A stretch of DNA of 64,000 bases from Macrotis lagotis (Eukaryota; Chordata; Mammalia; Peramelemorphia; Peramelidae). Within the stretch, counting starts at the first letter, position 1. Each line of letters begins with the position of its first letter. The stretch covers positions 261,566,441-261,630,440 of the forward strand of contig NC_133666.1 in NCBI RefSeq assembly GCF_037893015.1, read 5' to 3'. The notes under the pieces were generated by a model that searched no databases, was not told the origin of the DNA, and saw nothing but the letters and a program-made list of their open reading frames with translations. The position numbers and the translations under genes were made by a program. Shown here one piece after another: positions 1 through 11,322 of this stretch.

Positions 1-24
1 ATTCCAATAAATGTAGACAATTCT

Positions 25-104
25 GGAATAAGAACTCACTACTTAACAAAAATTGTTGGGACTGGAAAATAATATGGCAAAAACTAGGCATAGACATACC
101 TTGA
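25..104 (+). pseudogene. L1 ORF2 C-terminal fragment
   Basis: Reading from base 42 gives LNKNCWDWKIIWQKLGIDIP before a stop. This aligns with the equivalent stretch (DKNFWDNWKLVWKKLRLD) of the L1 copy at 52.4 kb. It is a short remnant of a LINE-1 reverse-transcriptase protein, cut off by the window edge or by old decay. No function is expected. Confidence 0.6.
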
Positions 105-112
105 CCAGAACT

Positions 113-2329
113 AGGTTGGATGTTTTTGCCCAGAGTAGTAGTGTTAATGAACTACAAGTTTAGTGTAACTAGGGAAGAATAATGTATATGGAGAATCACA
201 GAATTTGAGCAGTGGAAGGAAGCTGAACATTTGTCAGTCTAAGCTATTCCCCCCCTCACTGGAATTCTCACTTTAGTGTGCTTTGCAAGTAGTCATTCAA
301 ACTCTGCTTTGAAGATCTTCAACAAAGGGTTGAACTTTCCCATAGGGCCTATTCATATAGGAGAAAAGGCATATGTGATATTAAGAGAGATGGACCACTG
401 GAAAATCTAAGAATCAATGAACCTAAAATCACTGAAAATACATGTTATGGCATATTTCCAGGTGTGGGCTAGTAAATTTTTACAAACTGGTTCTCTGAGA
501 ACATTATACACTTTTGGGTTTAATCTGCATTATTTACATTTTTTTACATCACTTTAAGTCTAGACAATCAATAAAACTACAAATCAAGTCCTAGAAGATA
601 GTTTGCAAGTGCTAGTATAGGAGCAACATTTTAAATGACATGATACATGTCAAGAAAAATGGATAGGATTTACAGTACCTCAAACTTAACCCCATAGATA
701 GTTATATTGAGTTCAAAAATTGTAGATGTTCAAGGCAATACTGAACCACACATTAAATGACCCAACACAAAGTAGAAGAAGGTCATTGGGGTTGATCAAA
801 GTCATTATTTGAAAATAACCCATAATTATTTTATTTTTATATTGATTTTAAACACTTGGTCAGAAATAGATTTCTGGAGCTGAATCAAATTGATTCCACT
901 GATCCAAAAATGGCAGAAAGTGTATTTGAAATGTGTGCAACTTGTGCTCAGGATTTTCAAAGGAAAGTTACCTTGCTTATCTGGAGAACATAATCACCAA
1001 CAAGTCATCAGAGGTGGTGTACATAGACTTATTTTTTTGAAGAAAAGAAAATGTAACCAATATCCTAGTGGACCATTTCATTTGCCAACACAGACCTACT
1101 CATGCAAGCACCATATACCTTCCAGAGTTGTCAATATGTTATGGGAGTAGTCATCTATATATGATATTTCTGCTAAGATCTGATCTGATCAAGATTGAAA
1201 TGAGGCAGAAATGCTATATTGTATTGCAGTCTTTTGATTGTTCAAAGAGGTCCTGGCTTTGGTTGGAATCAAGAATTCTAGAATATACCTTATTATCTTA
1301 AAGGGGACGGACGGTGAAAATACTTTAATTACCTACTAGAGAACATATGGAGACTTTGAGATTCACTTACATGTGACATATCTATATAATGTTCTTGTAT
1401 ATAATGTTATTCTAAACAATGTCAGGTTTTATTCTAAATCTACTTTGTGGGTAGAGGCACGTTTGTCTATTGAGCTGACTTAGAGGCTCTGATATTTAAA
1501 GAGATTTGGAATTCACTGCAGCATATCATTTGACTAAGAGATCAGGTGAGGAAGGCGTTATCCTAAACCAAGGACTTCCCAGCCCTAAAAGGAAAGGGAA
1601 ATGGTACAATGGTCAGTTGTATGTGAAGGACTTCAGCTGGGAAATGGTACTGCTCTGGAATTTTGGTGTTCAGGGAAAGTACAAAGTAGTGGACCATTAA
1701 AGAATTGTGTCATATTAAATAGTACAGAACTTGAGAAAGATTGGACCCCACAAAGAAGATAGATTGCAACCTGCAGCCCAGAAAGGAATTAGTTATGCTC
1801 TCTGGAAACCAACAGGGGAGGAGGGAAGACTCAAGTTCCAAGCAGGATCTGTTCACTTGGTATAACTGAAAAATAGGTGTCCAACTAGGTCTGAAATGAC
1901 AGGAACCATGATAAAGATGAGGATGAAGATGAAAGAACACATTGGTAACCTCTTGAAGCTGAGGGAACTTTAGCTTGACTGTTCCTGATGTTATAAGAGA
2001 GGGTTAAATTCATTATATATCACATTCCTACTTATTAGTTTGGATGTGGCATTTGTAAGGGAACTGAAACTGCCTATATAATTTGAAAGATTAAGGGGTT
2101 GGAGCCAGGGACTCTCACCCAGACTCATTCAGGATTGAGATCAAAGGACAGTAAGTCTGAGGACACCAAGGGTACAGAGCTAACTGGAGCAGGTCACCAT
2201 GACATATGATGAATAAGTTACATTTCACCAGCTACCCACTAGTGGTATGTAGATATTATATTCTATCCATAACCCCAAGATATTATATATGGTAAGCTCT
2301 CCAATTACAAGGTCACTTTTTCAAGATCA
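113..2329. other. AT-rich DNA without recognisable gene
   Basis: Only short chance open frames are present. I see no repeat family, splice-flanked coding block or RNA gene here. It lies upstream of the CpG island and may be 5' flanking DNA. Confidence 0.5.
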
Positions 2330-3000
2330 GGCACTCATCACCTCTTGCCCGAACTATTACAATAGCCTTCTAATTGACTATTCTGCTTCAGGGTTCTCCT
2401 GAATCTAGAAAATCTTTCACTCAGTTGCTAAAGGGACTTTTTAAAATAGATTTTTGCAAGGCAAACGGGGTTAAGTGGCTTGCCCAAGGCCACACAGCTA
2501 GGTATAAAGGGACTTTTCTAAAGCCTTGATTGGATCATGTCTTGCCCAACCCCAAACATGCAACAAAAACTCTACTTTCTCTTCCCAGTTTCTTCTAAAT
2601 TCTCTGCAATTTGACCTCTGGTTTCATCATTCAATTGAAACTGCTATTTGGAAAAAATTCAAAGATAATCTTTATGCCCTGGAACCTTTCTGCCTTTCCA
2701 GTCTTATTATACTTTACTATTTCCTTCAAGCGCAGTAGGATCCAGTTAATCCTTCTACTTAAGCTCCATCTGTTTCCCTGTGAACCTTGGTACTGGCTAT
2801 TCCCCCAGGTCTAGAATGCTTTCCTTCTTCACCTCTTCCTTTGAGTCTCCAGGCTTCTTTCAAACAGCTCAAATCTCACATTTAGCAGTATTCCTCTCCC
2901 AGTTCCTCCCGGACAGTTGAGAGTGTTTCCCCACATATTATCTGTATCTATAATCTCTGTTTTTCTAGCCATACCTATATATTTACCTTTATTCTCAAGG
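2330..3000 (+). repeat. CR1/L3-type LINE 3' region
   Basis: The pyrimidine-rich sequence has the typical order of mammalian CR1/L2-clade LINE tails: a segment like 'attacaatagccttctaatt', then 'gatcatgt', then the 'tgtttccctgtgaa' and 'ctccaggcttctttcaaa' blocks. The same order recurs at 5.5, 6.7, 33.3 and 36.4 kb. It is interrupted by the SINE at 2442-2504. Family assignment is from memory of consensus sequences. Confidence 0.55.
2442..2504 (-). mobile_element. 5'-truncated tRNA-derived SINE
   Basis: Only the 3' 63 bp remain (minus strand: ctagctgtgtggccttggg...cttgcaaaaat). The flanks carry a perfect 13-bp target-site duplication, taaagggactttt, at 2429-2441 and 2505-2517. It inserted into the LINE fragment around it and is therefore younger than it. 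Confidence 0.85.
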
Positions 3001-3159
3001 GGAAAGCCATCATGAAAATAACTAGGTCCATCGTATGACTGAAGTTATAGTTATGTACAGCGCTCTGGCTCTACTCCATGAACACAGAGCTATAGATCTG
3101 TTTATGGCTACGGGTAGATAAAGATATGGTGATCTATCCATACGGCTGTAGAGAGATTT

Positions 3160-3300
3160 AGATCTAGATAGTATATTACTTATTTCCTTGTTTGTGTTCC
3201 ACTTAAGAGTCTAAGCCCCTAGAAAGTAGGGATTATTTCTTGTTTGTTGTCCCAGGCCTAACCAAAGTCCTGATGGGCACCGACTAAATGGTGGGAGCCA
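3160..3300 (+). repeat. CR1/L3-type LINE 3' end
   Basis: The block 'agtctaagcccctagaaagtagggattatttcttg' (read in parts) matches the usual 'gactgtaagctccttgagggcagg' tail of CR1/L3 elements. It is a short, old fragment. Confidence 0.4.
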
Positions 3301-3349
3301 AATGAAGGGATCCAGGCAGACCTTTCCATGTCAGATCTCCTTACACTGT

Positions 3350-3479
3350 CCACCTAAGGGCATCCATATTTACGTGACAAAACACCAGAAGGTTATTGTG
3401 CGTGATTGGCGTCTTGGTCCAAGACACACGGACCATGAATCGATCGAGAGAGACATTATGAATACATAACCGACGGTGT
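3350..3479. other. CpG-retaining shoulder of the CpG island
   Basis: GC content here is ordinary, yet CpGs are frequent (tacgtg, tgcgtg, ggcgtc, acacgg, atcgatcgag, accgacgg, gtcgttccg). In germline-methylated mammalian DNA these would normally have decayed. The block adjoins the CpG island and probably shares its unmethylated state. Confidence 0.5.
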
Positions 3480-4700
3480 CTGAGACAGAAGCTGTCGTTC
3501 CGTGCCCCCCACAGCGCTGCTCTGGGAGGCGGGACAGACTTTGGGGAGTAGGGTGGCCGGTCTTCCTTGGCCGCAGCCCGCTTAGCCGGAGGCCTGCCGG
3601 GGCCCCGCTCTGGCTCCGTTTCTTTAGGAGCTGAGGCCCCCAGGAGGTCTCTCGTCTCTCTGCCCGCGTACCTGGCCGCGCCCGGACGGGCTGGGCTGGG
3701 CTACGCCGCCTCCCGTGTCACGCTACGGGGTGGGAGGGAGAACCGGGCTAGTGACTCCCTGGGCTGGGTTTTCTCCTCCCCTTATTCTTGGTTTTATTTT
3801 TTTTTATTTTGTTTTTCCCCCGCGGGTCCTGTGTGAGGGCGGCAGGGGCCGCTGTGAGGAGGCCGGCAGAGCAACTCCCTTAAATCCAGGGCCGCGCGCT
3901 CCGCTGCTCTCCCTCGGCTCTGCCCCGCTTCCCGAGCCCAGCGCTCCGCACGGCCTCCCCGCTCCGCTGCGCCCCGCCAGCCCGTGAGTGCTCCCTTTCC
4001 TGGGGTGGGAAACCAACTTTCTCCGGCTGCGGGATCTCCCCCCGAGGTGCGGGACCTGAGCGGGGGGTCGGGACAGAAGGGGAACAGAGTCACCTGGCGG
4101 ACCCAGGTGCCCCGAGCGTGGGATGCCCGGGTTCCGGGGTGAATGGGAAAGGGGCTCGCGTACGGGGTGGGGGAGACCCGAGGGCGGCTCCGCTGAAGCC
4201 CGAGAGGAACCCGAGGTGCTACTGCGTCGCAGGGGGTGGGGTGGGGGGCAGAGGGGTCCGGGGTGGGGGGCCCCGAGGCGGAACGCGGCGCGCGCCTGCT
4301 TCCTCCCCGCTCCCTCCTCTCGCGCCCGTCCCGAAGGAATCTATGGACAGGTCGATGTGGCAGCCCCCCTGCGGCAACGGGGAGCCCGGGAGGGAAGTTC
4401 GGTGGGCTGCGGCGGGGCGGGTCTCGCGCTCTCGGGAGTGCCCCCGCGCGGCGCCGGCCCCAGGCTTCCAAGCGCGCGGGGCCCGGGCGAGGCGAGGCGC
4501 CCGGCCAGCCTTGCCCTTGTCCTTGCCCTTCACAGGTCGCCGCGCTCTGGCCGCTGCCGTGACCGACACTCTCTCTCGGCCTCCCTTTTGCCCCCAAGAT
4601 CGTCAGGACGCCCCGGCTTCCCTTCCCTTTCCCGGTCCCTTTGTGCTCCGGCGGCCCGGAATCTACTTTGGGCGGAGTACTTGGCACCGGGCAGTTTCTT
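3480..4700. promoter_or_regulatory. CpG island, probable gene promoter
   Basis: About 1.2 kb of very GC- and CpG-rich sequence stands out sharply from the AT-rich surroundings. Sp1-type GC boxes are visible at 3524-3533 (GGGAGGCGGG), 4414-4421 (GGGGCGGG) and 4670-4677 (GGGCGGAG). Several overlapping long open frames on both strands (for example 4118-4855 + and 4687-3794 -) overlap one another and have proline/arginine/glycine-rich composition. That is what stop-poor GC-rich DNA produces, so I do not call them genes. Donor-like sites lie on both strands (3984 +, and minus-strand GT at 3671 and 4093), so the promoter could be bidirectional. The gene it serves cannot be named from this sequence. 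Confidence 0.8.
3890..3983 (+). other. Possible untranslated first exon
   Basis: The segment ends at CCC|GTGAGTG (GT at 3984-3985), which matches the intron side of the splice-donor consensus perfectly. A weak TATA-like CTTAAAT lies at 3879-3885, so transcription could begin about 25-30 bp downstream, near 3905-3912. No ATG frame crosses the donor convincingly, so the exon would be 5' UTR. Both exon ends are inference; RNA data would be needed to confirm it. Confidence 0.35.
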
Positions 4701-4855
4701 TGGCTCCCCGAACTGCATCCTGCCTAGAGGAGGAGGAGGATGTTGAGCTTTTACTTGTAAAACTGGTCATGCCAGAGATGGGAGATGGGAAAAGAGTTGT
4801 TGCTCCCCCCCCCCCAAATTCTTGGATAAGGCAAAGTGCCCGTTTTGTTAAATAG

Positions 4856-5156
4856 TGTCTACCAGGCACAGAGCATTGTCTTAGCTACACATGTGTGTGT
4901 ACAATGTGAAGGAAAAGGCAACCAATCTTTGAGAAGTTCAAAATCCATTTGCCTAAGCCAAGTACTCAAGACAATTTAAGATATTCTCCCCAAAGAAGTA
5001 TTCTTCCTCATTGGGGCCTTTATTTCTGCCCTAAATTTCCTGATGTTTCCCCTATCTTGGATACATTTTCCGTTGACCCTTCTTATCACACAAAGACACC
5101 ATTCTGTTACTCTACTCTTTGAGATAAATAAAAGGGAACCTTAAAGGGATAAATGA

Positions 5157-5189
<33 letters not shown>

Positions 5190-5450
5190 TATTTTTATCA
5201 CAAACTTTCTTTAAAAAGAATGTTCTATTCTTGGGACTCATTCTAATTTCCTTAACACATTCTCTCTTCATCTCCTTGAGGTTTGGTTGCCTTTTCCAAG
5301 TGTCCTGGAATTGTTCCCTCCAAGGTTCTCTCCAACCACCTTGCTTAATTGCCAAATCTCCTGGCTTTTTTCTTAGTTTTCTTTCTAGCCTTCCCTAATG
5401 GTTTTCAAATCTATTAGCTCTCCCTTCCTTTCTCTTCCTTGGTTTCTCTT
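4856..5450. other. Downstream flank of the CpG island
   Basis: GC content drops abruptly. A (CA)n microsatellite occupies about 5157-5182. I see no gene. If the 3984 donor is real, this is the start of the first intron. Confidence 0.5.
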
Positions 5451-6075
5451 TTTGTGGTTTCTCAAAAGCAACATTTGAAAGCTTGGAGTCATCTTTGACT
5501 CTATTACCTTAGTCTGCTCCCCCCTTCCCCCCAATACCTCAAATCCTATTATTTAAGTCCTGTTGATCCAATTGTAATGGTTCTCCCTTTTTCTGTTGCT
5601 CCTACCCATTCTATTACTACCTTTATCACTTTGAACTTGAATTGTCTCCTAATTGGTCTTCCATTCCAATAAACCCTAATGCTACTGCCTTTATGTACTG
5701 TGTACATAAAACTTTCCTGCTTTAAAAAGTCTCCATCTTACTGAATAAAATCTGAACTCTATAACTTCAGGTACAAGGCACTCCAGAATATGAATTTAAC
5801 ATAATTTTACTACTTCATCTCACACTTCATTCTTATTTGGACCCTTCACTGCAGGCAAACTGGTATATAATAGTGCCTTTATTGTTGGCACCAATTTCTC
5901 CTTTCTTCTTGATACCATTTTCTCCCTTTACTCTCTTAACACTGCTCTCTCCTGGTTTTCTTCATGTCTACCAGCTAGCTTCAGTTTTGGCTAATTACTC
6001 CTCCCAATCAATTAACCATGGTTATCCCCTCAAAACTCTATCTTTAGCCCTTTCTTCTTTCCCTTGGTAATCATG
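5450..6075 (+). repeat. CR1/L2-clade LINE ORF2 end and 3' region
   Basis: Bases near 5482 read LGVIFDSI, the hallmark 'LGVI-D' motif near the C terminus of CR1/L2-clade reverse-transcriptase proteins. The usual downstream order follows (cctaattggtcttcc, aaaagtctccat, aatctgaactc). It is heavily decayed and contains no usable frame. Confidence 0.55.
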
Positions 6076-6094
6076 TTATGCCCACTCTCATTTA

Positions 6095-6330
6095 ATTGAC
6101 CAAATACTTATTAAATGTCTACTATGTTTTAGGCACCTGGGAGCTGGAGACAAAAAAGCTAAACAGTCCCTGTCCTCAAAGAACTTACATTCTACATAGG
6201 GATATCATGGGAATACAAGTAAATAACAAGGGTAATAAACTTAAAATAATTTGAAGTGAGAAAGAGTTCTAATAACTGGAGTTATCTAGAGAACCCCGCT
6301 ATATAAGAAGTGATACTTCAGCAGTGCTAT
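6095..6330 (+). repeat. L2-type LINE 3' fragment
   Basis: It contains the characteristic run 'aggcacctgggagctgga...agtccctgtcctcaaagaacttacattct', typical of mammalian L2-type 3' ends, followed by the 'gaatacaagtaaataa' block. It is an ancient fossil. Confidence 0.6.
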
Positions 6331-6469
6331 GTAGAAAAGCCTAGGATATAGAAAGACAAAAGTGAAGTGGGATTGCAACACACTGAACAAAGGTACAGAG
6401 GCTTGAGGTGACTCTCAAGTCAGTTTGATTGGAAAGGAGAGAGAATGAAGAGGATTCATTCCATTTCAT

Positions 6470-7340
6470 TCCATCTTTGCTTTTTTTTGCAGATGATTCC
6501 CAGATCGGTATAGTGATTATTTCTCTCTCTCCTATCTTCATTCCTGAATCTCCAATTGTATATTCAACATCTTGATCTGTATAGTTTTTCACTACTTCAA
6601 AATTGACACATCTGAAACTAATGTTTCTTTCAAAATTTTTCCCTTCTCCCAACATCCTTAATTCTAGAGCTGGCATTGTCCACTATCCTCACAGACTCCA
6701 AATTTCTAACTCATCCTTGACTCTTCCCTCTCCCTTTACTTCTAAATCCCAGTCATTGTCCAAGTCATGTTAGGTCTACATCCTTCATAGGTCCTCTACT
6801 CTTCAATCATGCGGTCACAACTCCAATTCAGGTCCTAATTTTCATTTTCTGGGCTATTGTAATAGTCTTGTCATTGGTCTCCTTGATAGTCTCTTTCAAA
6901 GTAATCATAACACAGTTTCTAAATAATCTTAGAAGATTGCAGGAAGAGAGTACAGGTCTGATCATGTTGTTCCCTTGATTAAATGCATTCAGTGACAAGG
7001 TTTTCTGTAAGACAAACCTCCTTAGTTTAGCAATTAAGATATTCCAAACTCTGGCTGTAAGCTACCTTTTCAACTTTATCTCACTTTCCTTCTCTCTCTT
7101 ACAACTAAATTCAATTACTAGATATTCACTAAAATGATTTTAGAATGCTCTCCTGTTCTCCAAAGGCCTAGGACTCTGATTCCAAACGTCATTTTTTTTT
7201 CTGCAAACAGGCCTTCTTTCACCAAGTCATCCTTTTATGATCTCCCTAGTGATCTCTAGTGGCACCCAAATGCCTGTCATTTTTATCTGATAAGTCTCAG
7301 GTACTGTTTAGTGTTGTGTTCTGTCTCTGCAGCAATACTA
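6470..7340 (+). repeat. CR1/L3-type LINE fragment
   Basis: The 'ctcatccttgactcttccctctcc' block (LGVI-D region, degraded) is followed by 'gggctattgtaatagtc', 'ggtctgatcatgttgttccc', 'aaactctggctgtaagctacc' and 'tctccctagtgatctct'. This reproduces the order of the other CR1/L3 copies in the window. There is no intact ORF. Confidence 0.55.
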
Positions 7341-7459
7341 TAAATTATTTGAGAAAAAGTCAGAATTCTAGTTCTGTCATATAGAAGCAAGAAATGTATA
7401 CTTGATATTTAATCCTGATGTCCTCATGTTCCTTCTCTGTAAAAAGACTGTTTTGGGCT

Positions 7460-7745
7460 AGATCTGTAAATTAATAGATTGTCAGGGCTGGAAGGGGCTT
7501 TAGAGATTATTGAGTCTAACCCATTTCATTTTACAGAAAAGAAATCTGAGGTTCAGACTTGCCCAACTTTCCTTCTGGTGAGTGACAAAACTGAGACTTC
7601 CTAAGGAGACTGGGAGATATGACATGACTTCACCAAAGTTGCATAGGTGATAAACAGCAGAATTGGAACTTGAACCTGGTTCTTCTATCTCGTTCACTGT
7701 GCCAGTTTGGGATTCTTTGATTCCTAGGACCTAGCTAGTACAGTA
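7460..7745 (-). repeat. MIR-type ancient SINE
   Basis: On the plus strand it reads 'gggctggaaggggctttagagatta...cccatttcattttacagaaaagaaatctgaggttcag', then a 'cttgaacctggttcttct' end. This is the complement of a MIR-type core SINE. The gap between blocks suggests a small insertion. Confidence 0.5.
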
Positions 7746-7799
7746 TCTTATGAATAATTAGTGCTCTATAAATGTTTATAGATGATGAAAGGCAAATTG

Positions 7800-7990
7800 G
7801 TGTTCTTTAGGGAATGTATTGAGTGAAGCAGGGAAGTCAGTTGGGTTGAAAATGAGAAACTTCCTGAAAGATGTGGGGTTTAATCTAGGTTTTGAAGGAT
7901 ATGAGGAACATATAATTGGGCTTGGAGGTTTGGGGAAAAAGAAAGCATCGGGGATATGGATTATATGGAGAGAGAGAATGAAAGAATTAC
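7800..7990 (+). repeat. L2-type LINE fragment
   Basis: The blocks 'cttcctgaaagatgtgg' and 'taggttttgaaggatatgaggaa' match the L2 motif 'cttcctggaagaggtg...gagctgggtcttgaaggatg'. It is old and non-functional. Confidence 0.45.
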
Positions 7991-8025
7991 CTACAATTCA
8001 TGGGCCAACAGTTCAGTAGAACTTT

Positions 8026-8290
8026 TTTTCTTTTCTTTTCCTTTTTTTTCCCCCTCACTCCCCAGAGATGACTATCATTGTCAAATAGCAATATCCCTAT
8101 ATGCAAAATTATTAAATATAAATTTCTATCAGTTCTTTCTGTGGATGCAGGTAGCTTCTTTCTTCATAAGTCCTTTGCAATTCATTTGAGTATTTGTAAT
8201 AGTCTTATTTTCTCGAAGTCACTCTTAAAACAAAACTTTGTTATTGAATACAATGTTCTCCTGTTTCTATTCATTTTCCATTTTCTTGAG
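8026..8290 (-). repeat. Old antisense L1 3' end
   Basis: A polypyrimidine tract (complement of the L1 3' UTR G-rich tract) is followed by 'gttctttctgtggatgcaggtagcttctttcttcataagtcctttg' (in parts) and 'acaatgttctcctgtttct'. This is the order seen in the complement of marsupial L1 3' ends. Decay is strong. Confidence 0.5.
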
Positions 8291-8299
8291 AAACATGAC

Positions 8300-9751
8300 T
8301 GAAAGCAGATTAAGAAGAGCACAGTGTCTCAGCTATAAATGCTTGAAGAGAGTCACAAATTGAGTGAAAACCTAATTCAGTGATGTGAATACTGCATGAA
8401 GGAGGTGGCATTGAATTCTTTTCATCAGCTTATTAACATATAATTCTTTTCAGGGTTTTAAAGGTTATAAATGAAGAAAATATACATACATGAATTTTTG
8501 AGGGACTACCGTATAATATTTTTTATATTATAGCTGGGTTTGGATTTTTCATCTTCAGTTAGAGATTGATCACTACTTATGAAGAGGCCCTGATTTGGAG
8601 CATTAGAAGCCAGATCAGAAGAAACCAAAAAGGAAGATATGGCAGCCACATGAAGAGAGAAGAAAAGAGTCAGAAAGAGTGGGGACTACCCCATTTATTT
8701 GAAATTAGCAGAGCAGAGTGCAATAAGGAACATAATTACTTCAGGCAGAGCTTGATGAGAACTCATTGAAGCCAGTCAAGTCAATCAGTCAATAGGCAAC
8801 CACTCTCAATATTTTTGCTTAAAAAACTCCAAAAAAGGGTCATAAAGAGTTGGACACAACTGAAAAAGGACTGAACAACTGTGAACTGTGCTAAGGTTGA
8901 GGCTATAAAGGAAGGGGGGTAAGTCAACCCCAGCCCTATACCTCCATCTTCCTCCTGCCCCCATCCAAAACAAAACAAAACAAAAAAAACACCCAGTCCC
9001 TTATCTCAAGAAATTCACAGTTAAATGTAAACAGTATAAATTGGAGATGATCCTAGTAAGCACTAAGGCACAACATTAAAAGTGATAGTGACTAACTCTG
9101 TACTTACTGTTGAGAGATCACTGAAGTGGAGAATTCTGTAGATGCTAAGAGCTTTTGATGGAAGTAAGAGTTTGGTTATGTGAAGAGTTAACTGGGCTTG
9201 TCTGTGTTGCTCTTAAGTACCACACACCTAGAGAAAAGTAAACTCCTTAAAAATCAGCTTTTGTTGTGTCAGGGAGAGAAAGGCATTGCTATGATGCTGT
9301 GGACTTGAAAGATCAGAAAGGTAGTGCTGATATGCTGATATCGATAGGAAAATTTCAAAGGCAGGAAACTTGTCTGTTGGCATGAATGTGTATTTTGTGT
9401 GGGTACTGGCTTTTATAATTTTGTTTTGTTCAAACTAATACTTGTTGAGGACTGTGCTGACTAGATATTGTGGTTGTTCAAAATAATTTTATGAAATGCT
9501 TCTCAAGCCTATCATTCTTTAGCCAACAAATACAAAATCTATCTTAGGTCCCATTTCCATTAAATTTTTACTGTAAAATCAAGTACATTTTATTTTTTCT
9601 CATTTGTCATCTTCCATGTATATATTGTTAAATGGCACATTTTGTCATTTAATTATACTTACTAATACTTCTAGATTTGGAACTTCCATGTCCCCAACTA
9701 ATAATAGCTTAAATTCCCAAAGCAAGTTGAGGTAGAAGTTATTAACACAGG
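8300..9751. other. No gene; scattered repeat scraps
   Basis: The only recognisable items are a SINE tail (8785-8880, 'gggtcataaagagttggacacaactgaaa') and a short L2-type piece near 8990-9100. The remainder is unassigned AT-rich DNA. Confidence 0.45.
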
Positions 9752-9776
9752 CAATAATAATAATAATAATAATAAT
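9752..9776. repeat. (AAT)n microsatellite
   Basis: About eight AAT units, directly adjoining the A-rich edge of a MIR-type SINE, a common place for such expansions. Confidence 0.9.
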
Positions 9777-9965
9777 GATAGTATCTAGCATTTATAAAGC
9801 ACTTTCTAAATATCTGGGACATATTTATAAAACCTTTCTGGATGATAGATGCTCTTATTTCCATTTTACTGAGGCAGGCAGCAGTTAAGTGATTTGTCCA
9901 AGTTCTAATAGCTAGGAAATAATTAAGCCCACATTTGAATTAAGGTCTGATTGGACCCCAAGTCT
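9777..9965 (-). repeat. MIR-type ancient SINE
   Basis: Plus-strand blocks 'agcatttataaagcactttctaaat', 'ttccattttactgaggcagg' and 'agttaagtgatttgtccaag' are the complement of the MIR core and 3' region. Confidence 0.6.
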
Positions 9966-10084
9966 ATTCAGAGTCAGTTTAGTCAATCATCATTTATTAA
10001 GTGCCTGCTATCAAATGAGATAATGGTAACCTATCGATTAACCCAGCACCTCTCAACTACTAGGTGAATAATAAATGTTTGTTT

Positions 10085-10440
10085 CCTTCCCACCCCTACT
10101 ATGTGTTAGGCACTATGCTAAGTGCTAAAGATAAAAAGAGAAGGCAAAGACAAGCAAACAAAATGAAGCATGCTCATCTGCACACACACACACACATATA
10201 GGCATACACACAGACTCCTCTCAAGTAGCTCAGTCCCCCAGACTGAGATAACATGAAAACAACAAGGTGCAAACATAAGTACAGGATAAATTGGGGAAAA
10301 TCAATAGAGAGAAGGTGCTAGAATTAAGAGACTTTGGAGAACCCAGAATGTGGAAAGGAGGAGTAAGAACATTCCAGGCATGGGGTACAAGTTTACAAGC
10401 ATTTCCCACATTTTCTATTTCTATAGCAAGACAAAAGGAT
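10085..10440 (+). repeat. L2-type LINE fragment
   Basis: It begins with 'ctatgtgttaggcactatgctaagtgct' and continues with 'acaaggtgcaaacataagtacagg' and 'aacattccaggcatggggtacaag', the typical L2 order. It includes a short (CA)n at about 10182-10196. Confidence 0.55.
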
Positions 10441-10660
10441 GGAAGTGGTGTAGTGGAAAAATTGCTAATCTGGAAGTCAGAGAGCAATTTTTAAACTGAC
10501 CTGCATTCAAATCCTGTTTCTTGTGCTTAGAGCCTTAGGCTCTCATCTGTGATCCTGGCTAAGTAGTAACATCTCTGAGACTCAATCGCCTCATCTGTAA
10601 AATAATGATATTGGGCTACAATTTCTTTCAGCTATAAATCTGTGATTCATATATTCTGTT
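10440..10660 (+). repeat. MIR-type ancient SINE
   Basis: A tRNA-like start ('gtggtgtagtggaaaaattg'), a box-B-like 'gcattcaaatcctg', then 'gagactcaatcgcctcatctgtaaaat'. It is a full-length but old copy. Confidence 0.55.
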
Positions 10661-10951
10661 TTCTGATGCATCTAATATTTTAGTCACTCTTTAATTCTAT
10701 CTCCCTATCTGACATCCTAGAAGACATTGCCTATCTTCTAAAGGCTTTCTATTCTTGCTAATAGAAATTTTGAAAACAAAAAAGTCCTCTTCATTGATAG
10801 AGGTATCATTGAAAAATGCATTCATTATATTTAGAGAATGATAATTAAACAAAAATTTAGTAGTGTTTATTCATTCTGATCAAGTTAAAAATCATCTTAG
10901 AAGCTCATATCTTTATATGGAAAACACAAAACCCACACATAAGGCATACTT

Positions 10952-11095
10952 ATTTTTTTTGCAAGGCAGTGGGGTTAAGTGACTTGTCCAAGGTCACACA
11001 GCTAGGTAATTATTAAGTGTCTGAGGTCAGATTTGAACTCAGGTTCTCTTGACTCTAGGACTGGTGCTCTATGCACTGCACCACCTAGCTGCCCC
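10952..11095 (-). mobile_element. tRNA-derived SINE (WSINE-like)
   Basis: A complete copy: plus strand starts gcaaggca...ggggttaagtgacttg and ends caccacctagctgcccc. Flanks repeat aaggcatac at 10941-10949 and 11096-11104, extended with one mismatch. RNA polymerase III boxes A and B of the parental tRNA are still discernible on the minus strand. Confidence 0.85.
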
Positions 11096-11167
11096 AAGGC
11101 ATACATATTTTTCTCTAATCTTTGAGAATTAAAATTTATTCAAAAATATGTTTAAAGAGATAGTGTT

Positions 11168-11310
11168 GGGGATAGCTAGGTGGATAGAGCACTGGCCCAG
11201 GAGTCAGGATAACCTGAGTTCAAATCCAGCCTCAGCCACTTAATGTTTACCTAGATGTGTGACCTTGGGTAAGTCACTTAACCCCATTGCCTTGAAAAAA
11301 ACAAAAAAAA
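11168..11310 (+). mobile_element. tRNA-derived SINE (WSINE-like)
   Basis: Full-length copy: ggggatagctaggtgg... with box B gagttcaaatcc and an A-rich tail. A 12-bp target-site duplication (agagatagtgtt / agaattagtgtt) lies at 11156-11167 and 11311-11322. It sits about 70 bp from the opposite-strand SINE at 10952-11095, so a transcript through both could fold into a hairpin. Confidence 0.85.
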
Positions 11311-11322
11311 AGAATTAGTGTT

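Noticed and set aside
3794..4855. Long overlapping open frames on both strands (297 and 245 codons)
   Set aside because: They overlap each other in GC-rich, stop-poor CpG-island DNA, have low-complexity Pro/Arg/Gly composition and no domain. They are not real genes.
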